Shown here piece by piece: positions 32,695-42,211 of a stretch of 44,764 bases of DNA. The translations under genes and the position numbers were made by a program. Under the pieces are notes generated by a model. The model did no database searches. It worked only from the letters and a program-made list of their open reading frames with translations, and was not told the origin of the DNA. The DNA comes from Bacteroidota bacterium (lineage in GTDB: Bacteria; Bacteroidota; Ignavibacteria; Ignavibacteriales; SURF-24), in contig JAUZPB010000025.1 of the NCBI GenBank assembly GCA_030706145.1, forward strand, positions 1-44,764. Direction: 5' to 3'. Positions within the stretch are counted from its first letter, which is position 1. Every line of letters begins with the position of its first letter.

Positions 32695-33723
32695 TCAAAA
32701 CTTTAGTATTAAGCCAAAACTATGAGTATTTCCCAGATATTTATATTTCTGGAAAGAGTAATCAAGAGAAACACCAAAGGAACTCATATAACCATAATTC
32801 AATCCAAATCCCAAAGTCAGTCCTTCCGGACTATCTTTGAGGAAAAGAGTTTTATAACCACCGCGAAGCTGAACTAATTCATTAAAGAGAGAAAGTTCAC
32901 CGCCGACATTTACATACTGAGCATTATCGTTTGGATGGATACCATCAATTGCAATTGTAAGGCGTTGTCCTTCAATAAGTTCGAAATCCCTTGAAATTCC
33001 GATCTGCAGTTTTAGAGGAAGATCATACTTTTCAGTTGCATAATTAACATCAATTGTCCCATTGTTACCTGCACGTGTCTGGTCCGGATCGTGTGTGGTG
33101 AGTAGATCCTCACCTGTCATCTGCATTTTACTACCATAATTAGAAATACTGCTTGAGAAACGGACTCCATAGAAAGGAGTTTTGAAGATTGTACCTATAT
33201 CAAAGCCAATTCCATCAGCACTGGAATTGGAAATATCTTCTCTGATATATTTGATATTAATACCAGCAAGAAAGTCTTCTGTAATATTGCGGGCATATGA
33301 AAGACCAAAGGCATAGCTACCGGCTGAAAACTTTTCACCTGTACCATCCTCATGGTATTCATCTGTTACGTTCATTTGTCCGTAATTCAAAGCTGTGACA
33401 TTAAGGCCGAATGTACCGATCTCACCAAAAGGAAGAGCTGCACCGAAATAGTTAAGATTTATGTCGGCAAACATCTTCGTATAGGTTACAATTGCCTGGT
33501 TTTTATCAAACATAGCCAAACCAGCAGGATTCCAGTACATAGCCTCAGCATCGTTGGAAATAGAGGAAAAAGCGCCACCCATTGCATTAGCCCTGGGGCC
33601 AATACCAATACTTAAGAACTTAGCAGCAGTGGTACCTGTCTTCTTTACCTCTCTGGCGATGGCTGTACCCGAAAGTACAGCCAGCATCAATAAAACTATT
33701 ATATATAATCTTTTCTTATACAC
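32695..33723 (-). CDS. PorV/PorQ-family outer-membrane protein
   Basis: A 342-residue barrel with a signal peptide (MYKKRLYIIVLLMLAVLSGTAIA) and the PorV/PorQ family N-terminus: FLSIGIGPRANAMGGAF followed by DAEAMYWNPAGLA. The rest alternates as beta strands and ends in an aromatic strand (HSFGLILKF). PorV acts as the shuttle/attachment protein that takes T9SS cargo from the translocon. Start is GTG 33723 with AAGGAG eight bases upstream, a case where the RBS decides for GTG. Flanked by two T9SS-type cargo genes, so it may serve them specifically; the family is broad and not all members are T9SS parts. Confidence 0.85.
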   Translation of the reverse strand: MYKKRLYIIVLLMLAVLSGTAIAREVKKTGTTAAKFLSIGIGPRANAMGGAFSSISNDAEAMYWNPAGLAMFDKNQAIVTYTKMFADINLNYFGAALPFGEIGTFGLNVTALNYGQMNVTDEYHEDGTGEKFSAGSYAFGLSYARNITEDFLAGINIKYIREDISNSSADGIGFDIGTIFKTPFYGVRFSSSISNYGSKMQMTGEDLLTTHDPDQTRAGNNGTIDVNYATEKYDLPLKLQIGISRDFELIEGQRLTIAIDGIHPNDNAQYVNVGGELSLFNELVQLRGGYKTLFLKDSPEGLTLGFGLNYGYMSSFGVSLDYSFQKYKYLGNTHSFGLILKF

Positions 33724-33758
33724 TTTTATACTCCTTGAAAAATTTCTTCAAGTTTGAA

Positions 33759-36700
33759 TTATTTTATGACAGCAAATTTACCTATCTTCTCGCCAATACC
33801 GGGGGCATCAATATGGTAAACATAGACGCCATAAGATATTGAAAGTTTATCACCTGAGAGAAGGTCCCATGCCTCGGTACCATTATCCATAGAACTATTG
33901 TGTTCAATAACATCTACCAATTCGCCGCTAACTGTAAATATTCTAATTGTACATCTAGAGGGCAGATGAATAAAATGCAGTGACCTTTGACCTCTTCCGT
34001 TATTGTATGTATTTTTTGGTTCCCATAGGGCAGTAGCAATATATGGATTAGGGACGACCTGTATCTTATCAAGGTCGGTAGTTGCCTGTTGAGTATTTAC
34101 TTTTCCAGCCTGAGCTGTAAACTTAAACATGTCACCATTTAAGAATGGTTTCCTTAGCAGTACAGTCAACGTATCACCTTTTGTAGGTACTCTAAGTCCT
34201 TTGGTAGTATCGACTTCCTGAAGTGACATGCTCCAGGTTGGGACTAATTGGCCCTGAGAGTTATTTTCAAGGAATATAATGAGATCCTCATTCATATTAG
34301 TTGTAGAGAGAACGCCATTACCGCCTAAAGAGGTCTCAGATTCCAGGAAAGCAAATTTAATAAAGCTTTTTGTTGATCTGTTGTAGACACGGAAATTGAC
34401 AGGAGCAGATGGGACCTCATACTTACCCCCAATAGTTGAATTGAAAGTAAATTTAGAAGAAGTATCAATTCCCACAGGACCAAAGATCAATTCATAATCA
34501 TTTGCCTTCAAGAATCCTTTTTGTTCATAATAAGAAAACTTAATAAAATTAAAGTTTGGAATATTCGGATGGTTCCATTTTGAACTAGTGCGGTTAACAT
34601 CCACGCTAGTCTCATTTGTTAATCTAAGGCGGAAGCCATCTGTAATTGGCAGCTCAGCTGCATCAGAAAGTTGTGTACTCTTATTAATAAGAATAGTATT
34701 TGCAGTTGAATCCTTTAATGTGAAGTTTTTCGTCTTAAGTGTGTCCTGACCGCTTGCACTTGTTGCAACAATAAGTGTATCCTCAAATGTTATATAATAA
34801 GTGTGATTATCCTTAATTTTATTAATATCGACGACATCATAGCCAATTGTACCAGTTGTAGTGCCCTGGATGAGGTCAATTTTTCCTAAAGTAGCAGGAG
34901 TATAACCAGCTGCAGGAGCGCTAGGAGTAACGCGGGCGACGTTCTGTCCTAACTGAACAGTTCCATCCTGAAATACTCTAATCGAGATCGGGCATTCAGC
35001 AGGAACAATTTGTCCAGCCGGATAACCCTTGCTATAAGAAACAATCGCATAATAATAAGTAAAACCATTCTTAGCAGTTGAATCAATGAAGGAGTGTTTT
35101 ATACCCGAATCACTACCAAGGTAATATCTAACACCTTCTATACCGACAGAATCATAACCTTTAATTCCATCAACTTGATCAAATGTAACCATTGGAGACT
35201 TGAACTGTTTAGCACCTTTTCCATTAGTAATTACTTCAGCATCTGCAAAAGCGGCATCTGAAGAGCGGTAAATCTTATAGCCTTCAAAATTCTCACCACT
35301 ACCGCCAATTTTTGAAAGATAGCGGTCAAAAGATTTTTCAGCCTTATCATCCCAGTAAAGCGTAACTTTATTATTTCCAGCGATTGCAGTTAAAGTAGGA
35401 GTAATTGGAGCGCTTGCAAACTGATAGTCATTATTATAAGTCTCCTGAGCTTTAACGCGTTTTCTTAGGACTTCTTCCTTACGTATCTGGCCATTAGGAT
35501 CATACTGCGGGCCATTGGCAAAGATAATACCTAAAGAAATTGGTTCAGTCTGACCAGATTTAATCGGGAATAGTCCTGAAGAGACTAACAAGTCGTAGTC
35601 AGCAGCATGAACTAAAGATGGGTCATAATATTTACCAGGAATCATATAATCGTTCCAGAGAGTTTGGTCAGCAACAGTACCCAAGTTAATAGAGCCAGCA
35701 GGAACATACTGAGCATTAGTAATACCAATCTTATCTGTTTCATGTACGTCAGTTACATCTATGTTAGGTTCGCCAGGAAGGCCGAATCTAGCCCCCGAGG
35801 TTGGTTTACCATCACCTTCACCGTAGTCATGAGTATCTGGAACACCATCAAGTCCTACGTCATCTGTAAGTACATTCCAATCACCATCATCATCAATACC
35901 ATTATTACGTGATTCGTCTATCATTTCGTCTATGTTTTCGTCAATATTCTCATCAATTGCACCGTTGTTATCATTGTCAATACCGTCGGCATATTTCATT
36001 CCAAGAGTTGACTGTACTACATTATATAGAATAGTACCAGTACCATTTGGAACGACATAGCGGTAATAAGGAGCATCACTCTTAGCCTGGTCAATCATAG
36101 CCTGAGTAACAACGGGACTTCCCTCCTCACCATTGCCATTATTATCAATACCATCTTTAAAAGCGTGGCCGATATCTTCAGGGCCAACTTCCAGGAGATG
36201 AACTCTACCGGCAAGTTTAGGGTCATTTTTCAGCAGTGGATCATTTTCAACATTAGCAGGCCATCTTTTCCATTTGTCACCTGAAGCCTGGTTGACCATT
36301 TCCTGTGTAACAAGCGGGCTTCCCTGCTCACCATTGCCGTTGTTATCAATACCATCGGCATAACCAAAACCCTTCTGAGTACCGAAGGCAATGTGTGTCT
36401 GGTTTTCGTCAATTAACCCGTTACCATTATTATCAATACCATCGTCAGGGATTTCACCAACGAGCATATCTGCTGTAACAATTGGGCTGTTAGCTTCGCC
36501 ATCGCCGTCATTGTCAATTCTGTCAACAGCATTTCCGGGAGTCTCAAGGAAAGTAACGCCAACAATGCCTACAGGATCAGAGCCAAAGTCAGCAGATCTG
36601 TTATCACGGTCGCGGCTCCAGGCAATAGCATTCTGAAGGTCAAATTCAGAAATGTTATCCTGCGCTCCTGCATTACCGCCAACGAAATCTGCCCACCAGA

Positions 36701-37454
36701 TAGTAACAGCGGCTTTATTAATATCTTTAGTCCCATCGTTTTTTACATACTGAAGTATGTAGAGTACATCCTGAACAAGCACCTGTGACCAGGCAAGGAC
36801 TCTAGTGTCGAAAATGATACCAAGGCCTCTTCTAGTAAGGTCAGTGCTATCCGGGAAGTATTCAAATCTGGCATACCTATCATCAGAAACTCTATAGAAC
36901 ATTTCCTGGTCGGCATTTCTTATGCCCTTACCAAAATAGCCATTCCACTTCCCTTTCCAACCTGGGTCTGTTTCATCGCTCATTCTATCGGGCCAGAAGT
37001 CAGGCCAAGTCGTAGGGTCAATGTCCGTTGCGACCTCAGGGGTAGGCCTTCTTGAATTAAGGTAACCAGGAACAGGTTCAAAGTTCCATGTCTTGCCTTC
37101 GGGGGATTGTCTACCATTATAGACATCGACTATGTGCTGAAGTTTTCCATTTTTGTCGTATACTTCGCCTCCGACCCAAAGGCCTTCCATAGCAAGATAC
37201 ATTTCGCCAGAGTTCTTAGGCCACTCATATGGAGTTTGTTCCTGAAAAGGCACCGCACCCCAGCGGCCTGTCATACCAAAGTTTTGAACAGTAGTATTTA
37301 TATTATTACCTTGTATATTGCCTTTAGCACGTGCTTTAGGGTCTCCACGATCCTTGCTTGGCTGAAAACCGACAACCTTTGGTTGTGCAAAGACATTTGT
37401 ACACAAAAGTAAAATAAAGATTGCTTTTAGTGTAAGTTTTAAAAAGTTCTGCAT
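33759..37454 (-). CDS. Large secreted protein with DNDGDG Ca-binding-type repeats and T9SS-like C-terminus
   Basis: A 1231-residue exported protein (signal peptide ending NVFAQ, residue about 24). Residues about 310-520 hold repeated Asp/Asn-rich loops: RIDNDGDGE (about 311), GIDNNGNGL (about 337), GIDNNGNGE (about 366 and 434), GIDNDNNGA (about 490) and GIDDDGDWN, resembling thrombospondin type 3 or MopE-like Ca loops. Three of them are followed by SP[IL V]VT-x2-M repeats. A tetrapeptide run IDEN-IDEN-IDEM-IDES follows. Later come fibronectin-like sandwich regions, and the C-terminus (PNPYIA ... GVYVYHIDAPG ... KIGKFAVIK) looks like a T9SS target domain. Start ATG 37454 has GAGGAGGT. Confidence 0.8.
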   Translation of the reverse strand: MQNFLKLTLKAIFILLLCTNVFAQPKVVGFQPSKDRGDPKARAKGNIQGNNINTTVQNFGMTGRWGAVPFQEQTPYEWPKNSGEMYLAMEGLWVGGEVYDKNGKLQHIVDVYNGRQSPEGKTWNFEPVPGYLNSRRPTPEVATDIDPTTWPDFWPDRMSDETDPGWKGKWNGYFGKGIRNADQEMFYRVSDDRYARFEYFPDSTDLTRRGLGIIFDTRVLAWSQVLVQDVLYILQYVKNDGTKDINKAAVTIWWADFVGGNAGAQDNISEFDLQNAIAWSRDRDNRSADFGSDPVGIVGVTFLETPGNAVDRIDNDGDGEANSPIVTADMLVGEIPDDGIDNNGNGLIDENQTHIAFGTQKGFGYADGIDNNGNGEQGSPLVTQEMVNQASGDKWKRWPANVENDPLLKNDPKLAGRVHLLEVGPEDIGHAFKDGIDNNGNGEEGSPVVTQAMIDQAKSDAPYYRYVVPNGTGTILYNVVQSTLGMKYADGIDNDNNGAIDENIDENIDEMIDESRNNGIDDDGDWNVLTDDVGLDGVPDTHDYGEGDGKPTSGARFGLPGEPNIDVTDVHETDKIGITNAQYVPAGSINLGTVADQTLWNDYMIPGKYYDPSLVHAADYDLLVSSGLFPIKSGQTEPISLGIIFANGPQYDPNGQIRKEEVLRKRVKAQETYNNDYQFASAPITPTLTAIAGNNKVTLYWDDKAEKSFDRYLSKIGGSGENFEGYKIYRSSDAAFADAEVITNGKGAKQFKSPMVTFDQVDGIKGYDSVGIEGVRYYLGSDSGIKHSFIDSTAKNGFTYYYAIVSYSKGYPAGQIVPAECPISIRVFQDGTVQLGQNVARVTPSAPAAGYTPATLGKIDLIQGTTTGTIGYDVVDINKIKDNHTYYITFEDTLIVATSASGQDTLKTKNFTLKDSTANTILINKSTQLSDAAELPITDGFRLRLTNETSVDVNRTSSKWNHPNIPNFNFIKFSYYEQKGFLKANDYELIFGPVGIDTSSKFTFNSTIGGKYEVPSAPVNFRVYNRSTKSFIKFAFLESETSLGGNGVLSTTNMNEDLIIFLENNSQGQLVPTWSMSLQEVDTTKGLRVPTKGDTLTVLLRKPFLNGDMFKFTAQAGKVNTQQATTDLDKIQVVPNPYIATALWEPKNTYNNGRGQRSLHFIHLPSRCTIRIFTVSGELVDVIEHNSSMDNGTEAWDLLSGDKLSISYGVYVYHIDAPGIGEKIGKFAVIK
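35911..35958. repeat. 12-bp coding tandem repeat (IDEN motif)
   Basis: Four 12-nt units in the 1231-residue protein gene encode the consecutive tetrapeptides IDEN, IDEN, IDEM and IDES (residues about 499-515). Units share a TCGTC or TCATC core and have drifted in the third codon position. Confidence 0.85.
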
Positions 37455-37487
37455 TATTTAGACCTCCTCAAGGTATATGCTTCAAAA

Positions 37488-40175
37488 CTAAAATGATAAT
37501 TCCAGACCTAACTGGACTTGTCTGGGTTCACCGTAAAAAGTTGGATATCTTAAGTACTCTTCAACTGTGTTGTGGCGATTAGCATCAGGAGCAACATTAA
37601 CAGCACTTAAAGTAAAGTCAGGTTCGCCCGTATCGCTAAATACATTTACGACTGTTCTGGCATCCAGCAAGTTGAAGACTCTAAGGAAAGCATTCCACTT
37701 AAGACCAGCCAATTCAAATGTTCTATCAACTTTTAAGTCAAGAACAAACTGATAAGGACGAGTACGGCTATTTCTCTCATTATATAGAGAAGCTCTTCCT
37801 AATTCAGATTCGAACTGATTAAGAGATGGAGTATAAGGAAGCCCAGTACCATAGCGGGCTGTAAGGCTTGCCCCCCAGTTTTCGTAACCAAAATATACAT
37901 TTGCATTTAACAGATGTCTTTGGTCCCAGTCCATAGGATTTAAGGAAAGCTGAGGTTCATTACCACTGGTAGCAGCATAGAATTCGTCATCAGGATTTGA
38001 ATTGCTACCTTCGGCTACCTGGTAAGTGTAATTCAAATCGACTGAGTAATAGTTACTGAAGCGCTTTGAGAGATTAATAGTAATACCTTTTACATTTTCA
38101 TAGTCTTTATTTACATAGTAAGAATAAAGGACAAGGTTTTTTGTCTGAATATTTGGACCTGCAGTAATCCAGTTTCTTACGTCACGATAAAAGCCAGTAG
38201 CATCGACGACGAATTCATTAAAGACCTCCTGCCTGAAGCCGAGCTCATACATAACAGTCTTTTGTGCTTCAAGATCAGGATTACCATAGACTCCATATGG
38301 GCCGCCTGTCTCTGGGACCAGGAACTGACCTCTATTATATAGATATTGGAATGGTGGTATCTGCAGAAAATGTCCATAAGAGAAGTGAATAACACCACTT
38401 GCACTAATTGGATAAGCAATACCAAAGCGAGGACTTAGCTGCCATTTAGCCTTTGCATCTTTATAATAGTAAGGAAGTCTTTGTTCATAAGGAAGGCTTG
38501 CCAAGTCAGGTCTTAGTGCTATATTAGGATTTGGATCCGTGGGGTCAACCAAAACTTTTCCCCTGGAATTAAAATAATCCAACCTAAGGCCAATGTTAAT
38601 AATTACATTTTGATATTCGATCTTATCCTGCAGATAAGCAGAAGCTTCAAGGGGTTTATTATCATATTTTGTTCTATTTGGTGTATTGGGGTCAGGTATA
38701 GATGGTACAAATGGAATTACCTGAACGCCATCTTTTGTAAGAGGCTGCAGTGTATAATCATCAAACTGTAGCCTGTGAGCTTTAGCTTCAAGTCCAAATT
38801 TTAACAAATGATTAGTACTAACCTGGCTAGTAAAGTCAAACTTTCCTGAATAAGAATCAGTCTGCCTGAAAAATCTGTGGAGGTTTGTTCCTTTTGTAAG
38901 GAAGGCATAAGAAACAGTTGACAATGAATCAGGGTGCATATATCTCGGATCAAGAGGATCATTATACAAATATTCCTTAAAATCCTTGAAGAAATATGAT
39001 CCCTTAAATGTATAAAAAGTCGATGAAGAGAGCATATGTGTCAGGGTGTAAGTACCATTATAACTATTAGAATACTTATTTACATTGCCATCAGGATTAT
39101 AGCGGTAAGCATGATCATAGTCCTGATAATTATCCTTTGAATAAAGTCCCTCTACATTCATCTTAATGTTTTGAGTAAGCCAGTAGCTAAGGTTAGCTTG
39201 TCCAATATACCTTCTGCTCCAGTTCATAGGGGCTATACTGTTATCACCTGCTGATCCATTGACTTGATATCTGCGTGTACCATAAAGATAGCCATCATCG
39301 TAGACATAGCGGCCGTTGACAAAAAAGTTAAGTTTTTTGTCTGTAAACGGGACTGGGCCGCTTAAACTTGCCTGTAGGTTTTGTCCTCTGGCCGGGTTAT
39401 ACGATCTATTAATGTGAGGGAAATATGAAGAAAAGTTACTTACGTGGTCAGAGCCATAAAATCTTAAATCGCCATGGAAATCACTACCACCTTCTTTTGT
39501 AACAGTATTTACGATGCCTGACATTGCATTGCCATACTCAGCATTAAAGGTACCACTGATTACCTGGAGTTCCTGGACGCTTGAGTTATCAATATCAATA
39601 CCCCGGCTATTATCATAAACATCTGTGACAGAGATACCATTTACCCAGTAAGCTACCTCACTTGAACGTCCGCCACGTATATGGAAGTCGCCATTAGCAT
39701 CTTTAGTTACACCGGCCTGAAGTTCAATAACGTCGTTAAGTTCAGCAACAGGGAGAGTGCTAATTTGATCGGCAGAAACAGAAGATTGGCTACTAGTAAT
39801 ATCTTTTTGAAGCTTAGTAGCCTCAGCCTGAATTACAACAGTATTTAATTCAACGGAAGTTTCCGATAATTCAACATTTTTAGTAGTAGTCAGATCCACA
39901 GAAACCGAAACGCCTTCAATAACCGAAGGAGCATATCCGATATATTGTGCTCTTATGTTGTATTTCCCGGGAGGGATATTTAATATTACATAGTCACCGT
40001 TTGCATCGGTTGTAGCACCAAGCTTTGTTCCCTCGACAAGGACGGTTACAAAAGCCAGAGGCTCCTTAGTTCTTTTATCGGTGACTTTACCAGTTAGTTT
40101 ACCCGTAGTTCCTGCCCAGACAAGTGTCGAGAAAGCAGTAATAAGAGTAATCATAAGTAGTAGAGCTTTTCTCAT
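37488..40175 (-). CDS. TonB-dependent receptor with N-terminal carboxypeptidase-D-like domain
   Basis: An 895-residue outer-membrane receptor. Signal peptide (MRKALLLMITLITAFSTLVWA), carboxypeptidase-regulatory-like domain (about 25-110; GKVTDKRTKEPLAFVTVLVEG, GDYVILNIPPGKYNIRA), plug domain (about 125-235; ELNDVIELQAGVTKDANGDFHIRGGRSSEVAYWVNG in part, NAEYGNAMSGIVNTVTKEGG) and a large barrel ending in VQLGLELSF. It belongs to the Oar/SusC-like CarboxypepD_reg class. ATG 40175 is the start: GGAG seven bases upstream, while the TTG at 40196 would precede the signal peptide. Second gene of the cassette. Ligand unknown; no SusD partner is present in the window. Confidence 0.92.
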   Translation of the reverse strand: MRKALLLMITLITAFSTLVWAGTTGKLTGKVTDKRTKEPLAFVTVLVEGTKLGATTDANGDYVILNIPPGKYNIRAQYIGYAPSVIEGVSVSVDLTTTKNVELSETSVELNTVVIQAEATKLQKDITSSQSSVSADQISTLPVAELNDVIELQAGVTKDANGDFHIRGGRSSEVAYWVNGISVTDVYDNSRGIDIDNSSVQELQVISGTFNAEYGNAMSGIVNTVTKEGGSDFHGDLRFYGSDHVSNFSSYFPHINRSYNPARGQNLQASLSGPVPFTDKKLNFFVNGRYVYDDGYLYGTRRYQVNGSAGDNSIAPMNWSRRYIGQANLSYWLTQNIKMNVEGLYSKDNYQDYDHAYRYNPDGNVNKYSNSYNGTYTLTHMLSSSTFYTFKGSYFFKDFKEYLYNDPLDPRYMHPDSLSTVSYAFLTKGTNLHRFFRQTDSYSGKFDFTSQVSTNHLLKFGLEAKAHRLQFDDYTLQPLTKDGVQVIPFVPSIPDPNTPNRTKYDNKPLEASAYLQDKIEYQNVIINIGLRLDYFNSRGKVLVDPTDPNPNIALRPDLASLPYEQRLPYYYKDAKAKWQLSPRFGIAYPISASGVIHFSYGHFLQIPPFQYLYNRGQFLVPETGGPYGVYGNPDLEAQKTVMYELGFRQEVFNEFVVDATGFYRDVRNWITAGPNIQTKNLVLYSYYVNKDYENVKGITINLSKRFSNYYSVDLNYTYQVAEGSNSNPDDEFYAATSGNEPQLSLNPMDWDQRHLLNANVYFGYENWGASLTARYGTGLPYTPSLNQFESELGRASLYNERNSRTRPYQFVLDLKVDRTFELAGLKWNAFLRVFNLLDARTVVNVFSDTGEPDFTLSAVNVAPDANRHNTVEEYLRYPTFYGEPRQVQLGLELSF

Positions 40176-40248
40176 AAAGTACTCCAAATTAAACAAAAAA
40201 AATTCAAGTTCTTCCCCATTACACCTTAATATGTAAACGGCTCAAAAT

Positions 40249-42060
40249 CTAGTTTGAATAAGCGCTATCGAGTTTGATATTACTAAGAACATCTTCAAAA
40301 ACTGTAGTCTTTACTTTTTTATTTAACCTATTAAGGTAATCATTCATTATTCCAGCTTGCATTTCCTTTTTGCAGAAAGCCGTAGCCTGCTCTTTAACCA
40401 TATTAAAATCGATAGCCTGTCCCTGTTTTTTCCCCAGGACCTTAAAAATCCCATAGAGGTTTTCTATTCTCATTGGGCCAAGCACTTCGCCGACTTGAGA
40501 ATTCCAGAATTTATCGCGAAACATTCCATACTTAGAAACAGGAGCAAATCCCATTTGGCCTTTATTTTTAGCTGACCATTTACGGACAGAATATTTTTCT
40601 GCAAGATCTCCAAAATCAGAGCCATGGTTGAGCATTAGTTTCAAAGAATCGGCTAATGTCCATCTAGGGACTAAAATTTCCTGGAGGTTTAGTTCATCAG
40701 GAGAAGTAAATTGACTTATATTTTTTAGATAGAAGCCCTTCACTGTTGAATCAGGAAGTTCAACTTTGTGAATTATCTCATCAAATTTATATCTAAGAAA
40801 CACTACGTTAGCAAGTTTATCATACATCATAGAGACTAAAGGATCCTTATCATAGCCTTTGCTGTGAGCTATTTTAATCAGTTTATCCTGAAGTAAAAGT
40901 CCTTTAACTGCATCTTTAAGGTTATTTACTGTAGTTATCTTATCTCTGTGAAAGAAAGGTATTGAATTAACCTTTTTACTAATCTCACTACTTGAATACT
41001 TTTTACCTTCATATTCTACACAATTAAGTGAAGATTTGCGTTTATCTTTAATTTCAATTTTTTTCGAATTAGAGTTCGCTAATTCGTTTAAGATATTTCC
41101 GAGGGCAGTTTCATTGAAATTGACCTTTGACGGGTCAAAAATACTGCTGATATAAGCTCTTTCTGATGGCCCCTTCTTTTTTATCTTTAGCGTCCTTTCA
41201 AGCTTATGTTTTTTGTTAAGGTATTCATTTTCTGTAATCAAAGGATTAGGTTTTCTATCTTCGAGTTTAATAATGCTATATCCATAGACAGTTTTTACAG
41301 GTTTTGAGACTTCTCCAGGTTTGAGTGAATAAGCAACGTCTTCGAAATCAGGATCCATATCGCCCCATGTAAAATAACCTAAATAGCCGCCATTGTTCTT
41401 TAGAGTGCTATCGGTAAAGACCTGTTTTGCCAGAGAATCGAAGCTTACACCTTTTTGAATCTGGTCATAGAGATAATTTGCCTGTTCTTCTGTTGGAGCA
41501 TAGAGATGTCTGGCAGAAATCTGTTCATTTACTCTTTCAAAAGCTGTTCTTAGTTCTTCATCAGTTACAGAAATCTTTGCATAAACTTCACGATCCTTCA
41601 GAAATCCCAGTATTGCCTGGTTTTTGGACCATGCAAGTTCATCTTTATAATTCTTATCTGCCAAAATTTTCTGATTGTTATCATACTCGCTAAGAAGGAT
41701 TTCATTCATAATATTTGTCAGAATGGATTTTCTTGTAGGATAATTGTCTTTTGTTCCAGTTGCAAAAAGGTAATCTGTATACCTATTTACAAATTCATTA
41801 AGAAGAATATTATGAGTTCCGACCTTAGCTATTATAGTGTCACCGGATTTATCAACTTCCAGGTGCAAATTTTTAATAGCATTAGATGTATCAGGCAATA
41901 CACCTTTAATTTTGTTCATATTTGCTAAATTACCCAAATGTGCAGAAGAGTCTGTTTTTTTCAGAAGATCTGCAAAAAGATGACTAGTCATTGCCGGAAG
42001 AAAACCCAAAAGGATCAGCAAAAGGATAAAGGGGAAAATATTTTTTCTAAAATTATTCAT
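40249..42060 (-). CDS. Periplasmic peptidyl-prolyl isomerase with two parvulin-type domains
   Basis: A 603-residue exported foldase. A hydrophobic signal (FPFILLLILLGFLPAM) precedes a SurA-N-like helical region (about 75-175), a parvulin domain (about 180-268; ISARHLYAPTEEQANYLYDQ, NGGYLGYFTWGDMDPDFED, LKPGEVSKPVKTVYGYSIIKL) and, after a helical linker, a second, more diverged parvulin domain (about 455-560; LQEILVPR, NKGQMGFAPVSKYGMF, VGEVLGPMRIENLYGIFKV). Such proteins fold outer-membrane barrels and secreted cargo. It lies 73 bp upstream of the TonB receptor gene and appears to be the first gene of the cassette, so a dedicated chaperone role is likely. Start ATG 42060. Confidence 0.87.
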   Translation of the reverse strand: MNNFRKNIFPFILLLILLGFLPAMTSHLFADLLKKTDSSAHLGNLANMNKIKGVLPDTSNAIKNLHLEVDKSGDTIIAKVGTHNILLNEFVNRYTDYLFATGTKDNYPTRKSILTNIMNEILLSEYDNNQKILADKNYKDELAWSKNQAILGFLKDREVYAKISVTDEELRTAFERVNEQISARHLYAPTEEQANYLYDQIQKGVSFDSLAKQVFTDSTLKNNGGYLGYFTWGDMDPDFEDVAYSLKPGEVSKPVKTVYGYSIIKLEDRKPNPLITENEYLNKKHKLERTLKIKKKGPSERAYISSIFDPSKVNFNETALGNILNELANSNSKKIEIKDKRKSSLNCVEYEGKKYSSSEISKKVNSIPFFHRDKITTVNNLKDAVKGLLLQDKLIKIAHSKGYDKDPLVSMMYDKLANVVFLRYKFDEIIHKVELPDSTVKGFYLKNISQFTSPDELNLQEILVPRWTLADSLKLMLNHGSDFGDLAEKYSVRKWSAKNKGQMGFAPVSKYGMFRDKFWNSQVGEVLGPMRIENLYGIFKVLGKKQGQAIDFNMVKEQATAFCKKEMQAGIMNDYLNRLNKKVKTTVFEDVLSNIKLDSAYSN

Positions 42061-42211
42061 ACAACTTTAGTATAAGATTAATTGATACAAATTAAAATTT
42101 TCATGGTAAAAGTAAATCATTTGTTTCAAAAAGCTAAAGGTCAAAAATGAGAACTTTTTTCAAATGGGCAACAAATTTTTATATTTCCTTACGCCTGTTT
42201 TTTTAAGTTAA

